A stretch of 13,784 nt of DNA from Persicitalea sp038242095 (GTDB lineage: Bacteria > Bacteroidota > Bacteroidia > Cytophagales > Spirosomataceae), in the NCBI GenBank assembly GCA_038242095.1, contig JBBSSJ010000115.1, positions 1 through 13,784 on the forward strand. The letters are read 5' to 3'. Both the position numbers and the translations under genes were made by a program. The notes below the pieces were generated by a model that saw nothing but the letters and a program-made list of their open reading frames with translations, searched no databases and was not told the origin of the DNA. Of the stretch, positions 8,616 through 13,784 are shown in pieces. Numbering within the stretch: position 1 is the first letter of the stretch; each line of letters starts with the position of its first letter.

Positions 8616-10085
8616 ATGAAAAAAACGGCTATTCTTCTTCTCAGTTTCATTCTTCCGGCGGGTCTCCTGGCTGTTCAAGAATCGCCTAAGCCGACCACCA
8701 AACCCAACATCATCGTCATCTTCATGGACGACATGGGCTACGGTGATATCGGGGTCAACGGAGCCAGTGGGTACCAGACCCCCAACCTTGACCGCATGGC
8801 TAGTGAGGGAATCCGCTTCACGAATTTCATGGCGGCCCAGGCTGTGTGCAGCGCCTCGCGGGCGGCCCTGCTGACGGGTTGTTACCCCAACCGCATCGGG
8901 ATCTCCGGGGCTCTCTTTCCGAACGCGGGGAAAGGGCTCAACCAGAACGAAACGACCATAGCCGAACTTCTGAAAAGTCAGGGTTACGCCACGGGCATGT
9001 TCGGGAAGTGGCATTTGGGCGATCAAAAAGAGTTTCTTCCCCTGCAGCATGGTTTCGACGAGTACGTGGGCCTGCCTTATTCTAACGATATGTGGCCCGT
9101 TGACTACGACGGCAAACCACTAACCAACGCCAACTATCGAAAAAAAGCCTTTCCCCTTCTGCCACTGTTAAGCGGTAACGACACCCTGCGTACGATCAAT
9201 ACCCTGAACGACCAGGCTGAACTCACCGGTATTTACACCGAAAAAGCGGTAAACTTCATCAAGAAGAACAAAAAGCAACCCTTCTTCCTGTACGTGCCGC
9301 ACTCCATGCCCCATGTCCCCATTGCCGCCTCGCCCCGTTTCAAAGGCAAAAGCAAGCAGGGGCTATACGGCGACGTAGTGATGGAACTGGACTGGTCGGT
9401 GGGGGAAATCCTGAAGGCAGTGAAAGCGAACGGACTTGACGATAATACGCTGGTCGTGTTTACCAGTGACAATGGTCCCTGGCTCAATTACGGTAACCAT
9501 GCCGGATCCTCGGGCGGTTTTCGCGAAGGGAAAGGCGTCAGTACCGAAGGCGGACAGCGTGAGCCCTGCATCGTGCGCTGGCCGGGCGTGGCCCCGGCTG
9601 GGACTGTATGTAATCAGCTGGCCTCCACCATCGACTTACTCCCCACTTTTGCGGCCATCACCAACGCCGAACTACCTGCCCACAAAATCGACGGCGTGAG
9701 TATTTTGTCTCTGTTCAAGGGTGACAATCAGGCTACACCCCGGAAAGTGTTTTATTACTACTACCGCCGCAACAATCTGGAAGCTGTTCGCCGGGGTGAC
9801 TGGAAACTAATGCTTCCCCATGAGGGGCGCAGCTACGAAGGGCAACAGCCCGGCAATGACGGCTATCCCGGCAAAGCGCCCGAGAATGTATCATACCCCC
9901 AGGCCCTGTACGACCTGCGCCGCGATCCGGGCGAGCGTTATGACGTCCAGTCCACTTACCCTGCCATTGTGGAGGAGCTCCAAAAAATAGCGGAGGAGGC
10001 CCGCCAGGACCTGGGCGACGACCTCACCAAGCGGGTAGGCCGAAATGTGCGGGAAGCGGGGCTTTCCGCGCAGGCCAAAAAATAA
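8616..10085 (+). CDS. Secreted S1-family sulfatase (CSASR active site)
   Basis: Formylglycine-dependent sulfatase that hydrolyses sulfate esters, 489 residues, with an N-terminal signal peptide (about 1-20) indicating export. Catalytic features: metal-binding D38-D39 in FMDDMGYGD, the maturation motif CSASR with C78 to be converted to formylglycine and R82, GKWHLG (K131, H133), PHSMPH (H229, H233), FTSDNG (D285, N286) and the GK...EGGQREP region (K306). All expected active-site positions are present. The motif has Ala instead of Pro at the third position of CxPxR. A GTG 13 codons upstream is in frame, but it falls inside the terminator hairpin and the peptide from ATG 8616 begins with a proper signal sequence, so ATG was chosen. 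It lies 33 bases upstream of the second sulfatase and is probably co-transcribed with it. The substrate is unknown. Confidence 0.95.
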   Translation: MKKTAILLLSFILPAGLLAVQESPKPTTKPNIIVIFMDDMGYGDIGVNGASGYQTPNLDRMASEGIRFTNFMAAQAVCSASRAALLTGCYPNRIGISGALFPNAGKGLNQNETTIAELLKSQGYATGMFGKWHLGDQKEFLPLQHGFDEYVGLPYSNDMWPVDYDGKPLTNANYRKKAFPLLPLLSGNDTLRTINTLNDQAELTGIYTEKAVNFIKKNKKQPFFLYVPHSMPHVPIAASPRFKGKSKQGLYGDVVMELDWSVGEILKAVKANGLDDNTLVVFTSDNGPWLNYGNHAGSSGGFREGKGVSTEGGQREPCIVRWPGVAPAGTVCNQLASTIDLLPTFAAITNAELPAHKIDGVSILSLFKGDNQATPRKVFYYYYRRNNLEAVRRGDWKLMLPHEGRSYEGQQPGNDGYPGKAPENVSYPQALYDLRRDPGERYDVQSTYPAIVEELQKIAEEARQDLGDDLTKRVGRNVREAGLSAQAKK

Positions 10086-10118
10086 TTACCCTAAGTCTTC
10101 CTTAAACCCTTTGCCTTC

Positions 10119-11585
10119 ATGCGTATTTTCCTAACGACTGTTCTCCTGTTTTGTGCCAGCCTTTCCGGTAGTTTTGCTCAGAAAAAGTCAAAACCTAACA
10201 TCGTGTATATTTACGCCGATGATCTGGGTTACGGCGAATTGGGTATCTACGGTCAAAAGAAAATCCGCACCCCCAACATAGATCGCATCGGAAAAGAAGG
10301 CATCAAGTTTACCGATTATTACACCAGCACCCCCGTGTGCGCGCCATCGCGCTGCCAACTGCTCACGGGTACCCACGGGGGGCATTCCTACATTCGCGGC
10401 AATTTTGAACTGGGCGGATTCCCGGATTCCACCGAGCGCGGCCAGATGCCGCTTCCCGCCAATACCGTCACCATTGGTACCATCTTGCAAAAGCAGGGCT
10501 ACAAAACCGCCGCCATCGGCAAGTGGGGGCTAGGCATGGGCTACAGCACGGGCAGCCCCAACAAGCAGGGCTTCGACTATTTTTATGGCTACTACGACCA
10601 GAAACAGGCGCATAACTATTATCCCACCCACCTGTGGGAAAACGGCAAGTGGGATACGCTGAACAATCCGGTGATAGACGTCCACCGCCGGCTCGATCCC
10701 AAAACCGCCACTCCCGCCGACTTTGCTTACTACAGGGGTAACGAATACGCCCCGGACAAAATGGCCGACCGAGCGCTGAAATTTGTGCGGGAAAACAAGG
10801 ACCGCCCATTTCTTCTTTACCTGCCTTTTACCATTCCACACGTATCATTGCAGGCACCCGAGGCCGCCGTGAACGAATTCAAAGGGCAGTTCCCCGAAAC
10901 GCCCTATTACGGCGGGCAGGGGTACGCCCCCACGCTCTGGCCCCGCGCCACCTATGCCGCCATGATTACCTATATGGATACCAAAGTGGGCGAAGTAATG
11001 ACGCTGCTGAAAGAGTTGGGGCTGGACGAAAACACGCTGGTGATGTTCACCTCCGACAACGGCACCACCTTCAACGGGGGAGTGGAACCGGAGTTCTTTG
11101 AAAGCGTCGGACCCTACCGCGGCCTCAAGATGGATGTGTACGAAGGCGGTATCCGCATGCCCATGGTGGCCCGCTGGCCGGGCAAAATAAAGCCGGGCAG
11201 TGTCACTAACCTCGTAGCCGCGCATTACGACGTACTGGCTACGGTGGTGGATCTGGTAAAAGCCCCATCGGTACCCAGCGATGGAATTTCTTTCCTGCCT
11301 ACCTTGCTGGGTAACACTAAGGCGCAGAAAAAGCACGAGTACCTCTATTGGGAGTACCCTGAAAAGGGCGGTCAACTGGCCATTAGGTTGGGAAATTGGA
11401 AAGGCGTGAAGGTGGACATGAGAAAGAACCCACAGGCGCAATGGGAACTTTACGACCTTGAAAAGGACCAGGGTGAATCCACCGACCTGGCTGCAAAGCA
11501 CCCGGATCTTGTGGCGCGTTTCGACCAGATCGTCAAAAAGGAGCACCGCCCCCCGCGCGTGCCTGCTTGGGAATTTATCAAATAG
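10119..11585 (+). CDS. Secreted S1-family arylsulfatase-like enzyme (CAPSR active site)
   Basis: Second formylglycine-dependent sulfatase, 488 residues, with a signal peptide ending SGSFAQ at about residue 21. Visible active-site elements: D34-D35 in YADDLGYGE, canonical maturation motif CAPSR (C74, R78) followed by CQLLTG, GKWGLG (K135), TIPH (H241), FTSDNG (D313, N314) and YRGLK (K337) before EGGIRMP. The usual GKWHLG histidine is replaced by Gly137, and the first His of the PHxPH motif is also absent, unlike the upstream sulfatase. GKWGLG occurs in a known set of Bacteroidota arylsulfatases, so this is probably subfamily variation rather than loss of function. The HNYYPTHLW stretch fits the same set. 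The two enzymes are clearly divergent paralogues, not a recent tandem duplication, which suggests different sulfate positions or sugars as targets. No clear terminator follows. Confidence 0.95.
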   Translation: MRIFLTTVLLFCASLSGSFAQKKSKPNIVYIYADDLGYGELGIYGQKKIRTPNIDRIGKEGIKFTDYYTSTPVCAPSRCQLLTGTHGGHSYIRGNFELGGFPDSTERGQMPLPANTVTIGTILQKQGYKTAAIGKWGLGMGYSTGSPNKQGFDYFYGYYDQKQAHNYYPTHLWENGKWDTLNNPVIDVHRRLDPKTATPADFAYYRGNEYAPDKMADRALKFVRENKDRPFLLYLPFTIPHVSLQAPEAAVNEFKGQFPETPYYGGQGYAPTLWPRATYAAMITYMDTKVGEVMTLLKELGLDENTLVMFTSDNGTTFNGGVEPEFFESVGPYRGLKMDVYEGGIRMPMVARWPGKIKPGSVTNLVAAHYDVLATVVDLVKAPSVPSDGISFLPTLLGNTKAQKKHEYLYWEYPEKGGQLAIRLGNWKGVKVDMRKNPQAQWELYDLEKDQGESTDLAAKHPDLVARFDQIVKKEHRPPRVPAWEFIK

Positions 11586-11955
11586 CCTCGTGTTCAGCAA
11601 AAAGGGATCGAAGGATGCGTATGCTACGGAAACGAGTTGACAAGTTGGGGGGGCTGAGCGTCAGCAGGATATTGGACACTTCGGCGCTAGCCTTTAGGTT
11701 TGTACAGTGGTAAAATTCCAATAATCAGTAACTTTAAGAAAGAAATGCAGAGCGGGGCGGGCGCCGCTGCGATTCCCTATGGCATACCGGCCAAGTTAAC
11801 GACCAATGGGGGGAACGGTACGCCGTCGCGGTTAGGACCCGCTCTGTTCCGACTTGTCAAGGTTCGTGCGGGTCGCCGCTGCGATAGAAATTCGGGACAT
11901 GGGCCCAATAGTAAGGGGGGCGCTCCGTAGTGTATTGAACAGCATGGCAAGTTTT
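11586..11955. other. Non-coding stretch after the sulfatases
   Basis: About 370 bases with no credible gene. The first ~160 bases show nothing recognisable and no T-tailed hairpin ends the sulfatase transcript. From about 11748 the sequence becomes very GC-rich and contains the repeat block listed separately. Open frames exist on both strands here but have proline/arginine/glycine-rich, low-information translations of the sort produced by GC-rich non-coding DNA. Confidence 0.5.
11748..11885. repeat. GC-rich block with inverted and direct repeats
   Basis: A perfect 9-bp inverted repeat, CAGAGCGGG at 11748-11756 and CCCGCTCTG at 11838-11846, encloses 81 bases. A near-identical direct repeat, GCGGGCGCCGCTGCGAT at 11757-11773 and GCGGGTCGCCGCTGCGAT at 11868-11885, overlaps it and differs by one inserted T. 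Together these give a structured element of about 140 bases without coding content. It could be a dispersed palindromic repeat, a remnant of a small non-autonomous mobile element, or a structured RNA. I do not recognise the family. Confidence 0.45.
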
Positions 11956-12149
11956 TCATTGCCTTCCAGTCTCAGCGTCGGCACCTTTCTCCCGGCTCTC
12001 CTCCGTTTGGTCGGTAGCCTCGGCCTCAGGCCTTCCGTCTTCCTTTTTCAAATGGAGGACACCAGTAAGGCGGTCGCGCGGTTGAGCAGATCCGAAAGCT
12101 GGGTACGCATCTGCTGGGCGGTTACGCTGGTGAGTTTGTCTGTTTCCAT
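11956..12149 (-). pseudogene. Small unknown gene, possibly frameshifted
   Basis: From ATG at 12149 the minus strand encodes 33 residues, beginning METDKLTSVTAQQMRTQ and continuing with a short helix-like LSDLLNRATALL, then stops at TGA 12048-12050. In another frame the sequence continues from that point as a strongly charged, coding-like tail (LKKEDGRPEAEATDQTEESR and further acidic/basic residues) to a TGA at 11956-11958. A single indel near 12050 would join both parts into a protein of about 65 residues. That suggests a decayed small gene, though two unrelated chance frames are possible. An AT-rich leader precedes the ATG. I do not recognise the family. Confidence 0.35.
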
Positions 12150-12329
12150 AATTCAGTTAAGAGTTGGTGTTTTATAAGGAAACATAAATGTAGTGGTAAT
12201 TTCAAAACACACAATGAATGAGAATTAGCATATCTGCGTAATGATGATATTTGCACGCTTCCTATAAAAGTATCAATACAGTCAATCTGCTAAACCTTAC
12301 AGAATCATGCTCAATGAATTGATTTTATA
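12150..12329. other. AT-rich spacer, nothing recognised
   Basis: About 180 AT-rich bases between two doubtful minus-strand genes. They may carry the promoter of the 12149 small ORF. No gene, RNA or strong repeat is seen. Confidence 0.4.
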
Positions 12330-12734
12330 TTATTTAAACCTCCGTTTAAAATGAGAAAACCGAAATATTACAAACCTATGATGTCCGTTCGTCCTAGGGC
12401 TGTTATTTTTCCAGAATCTTCCTAAAAATGCTTGTCTGTGCAGACCCAAGTAGTTTAAACTGTATCGACAGATGAAGCGAACCTGAGTATCTGCGCCTCG
12501 TAGCTCGTAGCGATTGCTCTTTATCAGATAGAATGAGTTGGTAGCCGTAAAGGCCGTGATGGGCGAATGGGTAAAGTTTTTGCCATTACGGATAAAAAGT
12601 GGAGTCAACCCTTGAAGAGTAGCATTATCGGGCTGGAAGAGTGGAGTAGGGGATACCTGGGCATTCGCCAAAGAGGGGGCAGTCAAAGCAAAGGTTGAGC
12701 GGTTATCTTTCAGCTTTCCCGATATGGGAATTGT
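12330..12734 (-). pseudogene. ATG-less open frame, possible fragment of an exported protein
   Basis: An uninterrupted minus-strand frame of 134 codons, bounded by TAG at 12735-12737 and TAA at 12330-12332, with no in-frame ATG. The only start options are TTG codons such as 12686. The translation contains FALTAPSLANAQ, which resembles the end of a signal peptide with an ANA cleavage site, followed by VSPTPLFQPDNATLQGL and a middle with FTATNSFYLIKSNRYELRG; the C-terminal third is basic and aromatic and looks less coding-like. A 7-bp AT-rich hairpin (TTTAAAC / GTTTAAA, 12333-12350) sits at the 3' end. It could be a 5'-damaged gene or chance. I do not recognise a family. Confidence 0.25.
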
Positions 12735-12755
12735 CTACACACCGCGTAGACAATT
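12729..12755. repeat. Perfect inverted repeat, 10-bp arms
   Basis: AATTGTCTAC (12729-12738), a seven-base loop (12739-12745) and GTAGACAATT (12746-12755). The arms match perfectly. No T-run follows on either side, so it looks more like a protein-binding site than an intrinsic terminator. It lies at the upstream edge of the ATG-less frame and about 300 bases before abiEi. Confidence 0.65.
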
Positions 12756-12999
12756 GTGCTGGACATACATGCGGATGCTAATTTATCTGGATGCTCCCCC
12801 AAGGAGGGGCTCTACCTCGGAATGAGCCAACCAGGAATGAATTTTGTTCAGGCGAAGAATGGGGATCAATTCAGGGAGAAAATTCCTATTGGTGCAGATG
12901 AGCGAGGGCGGTGAGGATCCGAGTTCGAATGCCAACCGGCTGAAAAGAATGAGGCAGTGCTAACTCTGCTCATTGAAAAGAACTTGAAAACTTCCAGGA
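12756..12999. other. Spacer between inverted repeat and abiE promoter region
   Basis: No convincing gene. It holds a short direct repeat, GGATGCT at 12773-12779 and 12789-12795, and a segment near 12920 resembling a tRNA T-loop (GAGTTCGAATG), but the stem does not pair, so no tRNA is called. Confidence 0.4.
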
Positions 13000-13001
13000 G
13001 A

Positions 13002-13038
13002 TGTCGTATGTTTGCAAACATGGATTGTCGTATGTTTG
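13002..13038 (+). promoter_or_regulatory. abiE promoter/operator with repeated -7 box and palindrome
   Basis: TGTCGTATGTTTG is repeated exactly at 13002-13014 and 13026-13038. Each copy contains TATGTTTG (13007-13014 and 13031-13038), a full match to the Bacteroidota -7 consensus TAnnTTTG. The first copy also supplies a TTTG 16 bases before the second -7 box, slightly short for a -33 element; a TTG at 12984-12986 lies 20 bases before the first -7 box. A perfect 14-bp palindrome, ATGTTTGCAAACAT, spans 13008-13021. The abiEi ATG is only 15 bases after the second box, so the leader would be very short. The overlap of palindrome and promoter fits autorepression by AbiEi, which is inference. Confidence 0.6.
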
Positions 13039-13053
13039 TAAAGTTAATATGCA

Positions 13054-13467
13054 ATGAAAAAGAGCTTAACATTAGAAAAAAGAATTCGCAAAAGAATTGC
13101 CAGAAAATCAGCAAATGTTCTTCTACGCGATGATTTTAAGGATTTAGGTGGATACGACCAGGTAGGCCGGGCATTGAAGCATCTGGCCGAAAAAGGGGAA
13201 GTAATCAAAATAGGGTATGGCCTGTACGCTAAGACAAAGGTTTCTTCTATAACAGGAGAAGTTGTTCCTAATGCGACACTACCAAACCTTGGAAAGGAGG
13301 CTTTAAGCCGTTTAAAGGTCAAGACTGAACCTACCAAGGCAGAGCTGGCGTATAAAGAGGGACGTTCAACCCAAGTGCCCACTGGCCGTATGATAGCCGT
13401 GAAAGGGCGGGTCAGTCGCAAAATCGGGTACAAGGGAGCGTATATAGCTTATGAGCATGTCTCTTGA
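13054..13467 (+). CDS. abiEi: AbiEi-like type IV antitoxin (DUF6088-type)
   Basis: Antitoxin of an AbiE type IV toxin-antitoxin pair; such proteins counteract the toxin without forming a stable complex with it and repress their own operon. The 137-residue protein is basic, with an N-terminal winged helix-turn-helix: the opening KRIRKRIARK helix, LRDDFKDLGGYDQVGRALKHLAEKGEVIKIGYGLYAKTK (about 24-62) being the recognition helix and wing. The remainder (about 63-137) is the compact C-terminal region, ending KIGYKGAYIAYEHVS. It is shorter than full AbiEi proteins of about 200 residues but matches the compact DUF6088 form found beside AbiEii genes in Bacteroidota. It overlaps the toxin gene by 17 bases, indicating translational coupling. 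Codon and base use are more AT-rich than in the susCD genes, consistent with acquisition by transfer. Confidence 0.8.
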   Translation: MKKSLTLEKRIRKRIARKSANVLLRDDFKDLGGYDQVGRALKHLAEKGEVIKIGYGLYAKTKVSSITGEVVPNATLPNLGKEALSRLKVKTEPTKAELAYKEGRSTQVPTGRMIAVKGRVSRKIGYKGAYIAYEHVS

Positions 13468-13784
13468 TAAAACGCTGCTTGAAGAGGTGGCCTTAGTGAA
13501 AGTCGGCATTAATGAGGCATTCATAGAGAAAGATTGGTTTGTAACCAAAGTGATCAAGATACTGGCAGAAAACAGGTATCTTGATTTTTTCATAGTCTTC
13601 ACCGGCGGGACATCCCTTTCAAAAGCGTATAGATTAATTGAGCGGTTTTCTGAAGATGTAGACTTTAGGGTGATCGCTCCCAGCCTCGACGGACAAGGGG
13701 TTTCTAAAGTGCGGAAAATTCTATCGGGCTTTAAAAATCATGTTGCCGGATTGCTGGAAAAAGAGTTCGAGGTTTTGAAAGTCG
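13451..13784 (+). CDS. abiEii: AbiEii nucleotidyltransferase toxin, N-terminal part (runs off right edge)
   Basis: Toxin of the AbiE system, a nucleotidyltransferase-fold (DUF1814) protein that arrests growth on phage infection. The frame is open from ATG 13451 to the window end (111 residues). It shows the conserved N-terminal EKDWFVTKV (26-34; family form EKD-aromatic-VT), then FTGGTSLSKAY (50-60) carrying the GG-T/S-x-x-x-K nucleotidyltransferase motif, and SEDVDF (67-72) with the D69-x-D71 metal-binding pair. All expected catalytic elements of this half are intact, so the toxin looks functional as far as it can be seen. An in-frame ATG at 13457 is an alternative start. It overlaps abiEi in a different frame, as is common for these operons. 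The C-terminal half is outside the window. Confidence 0.9.
   Translation, partial: MSMSLDKTLLEEVALVKVGINEAFIEKDWFVTKVIKILAENRYLDFFIVFTGGTSLSKAYRLIERFSEDVDFRVIAPSLDGQGVSKVRKILSGFKNHVAGLLEKEFEVLKV

Noticed and set aside
10845..11600. 251-codon minus-strand frame opposite the second sulfatase
   Set aside because: Shadow of the sulfatase coding sequence; no domain or signal of its own.
11777..11959. Open frames on both strands in the GC-rich block
   Set aside because: Translations are Pro/Arg/Gly-rich with no domain signal, and the block is better explained as a non-coding repeat.
12915..12945. GAGTTCGAATG segment resembling a tRNA T-loop, possible island attachment site before abiE
   Set aside because: The bases flanking the loop do not form the T-stem and no other tRNA arm is present.
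1..13784. CRISPR array, rRNA genes, insertion sequence with transposase
   Set aside because: No regularly spaced repeats, no rRNA-like sequence and no transposase or integrase frame could be seen.

Overview
The window looks like a chromosomal stretch from a Bacteroidota member, probably an aerobic Cytophagales/Spirosomaceae-type organism (the rank below phylum is inference). The evidence is a SusC/SusD pair, a second TonB-dependent receptor of the Oar-like type, exported sulfatases, a SusD lipobox cysteine followed by acidic residues, and a likely promoter with the Bacteroidota -7 motif TAnnTTTG. The polysaccharide genes are GC-rich. The right end (about 12150 onward) is visibly more AT-rich and holds accessory genes.

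Layout. Positions 1-1564 (minus strand) hold the N-terminal 521 residues of an Oar-like TonB-dependent receptor that runs off the left edge. A 466-base intergenic region separates it from a divergent DeoR-family regulator (2031-2798). A small Phd/YefM-like antitoxin remnant without a visible toxin follows on the minus strand (3215-3442). The core of the window is a glycan-uptake cluster on the plus strand: susC (3763-6858), susD (6893-8482), an intrinsic-type terminator (8570-8600), and two secreted S1-type sulfatases (8616-10085 and 10119-11585).

Beyond the second sulfatase, 11586-13053 has no convincing intact gene. It holds a GC-rich block with inverted and direct repeats (about 11748-11885), a possibly frameshifted small gene (11956-12149, minus), an ATG-less reading frame (12330-12734, minus), and a perfect 10-bp-arm inverted repeat (12729-12755). 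The window closes with an AbiE-type type IV toxin-antitoxin operon: an AbiEi/DUF6088-like antitoxin (13054-13467) overlapping the start of an AbiEii nucleotidyltransferase toxin (13451 to the window edge). Its promoter region carries a duplicated -7-like box and a perfect 14-bp palindrome.

How the genes work together. SusD (surface lipoprotein) and SusC (outer-membrane TonB-dependent channel) would bind and import an oligosaccharide, while the two exported sulfatases would remove sulfate esters. This suggests a sulfated glycan as substrate. No glycoside hydrolase, polysaccharide lyase, sulfatase-maturing enzyme or hybrid two-component regulator is in the window, so the locus is either minimal or relies on genes elsewhere. 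The DeoR regulator is a candidate controller by proximity only. The AbiE pair is an anti-phage/abortive-infection module of known type. I did not find a system that I can call previously undescribed; the most interesting points are regulatory (the terminator just before the sulfatases, the abiE promoter architecture) and the unexplained repeat block.
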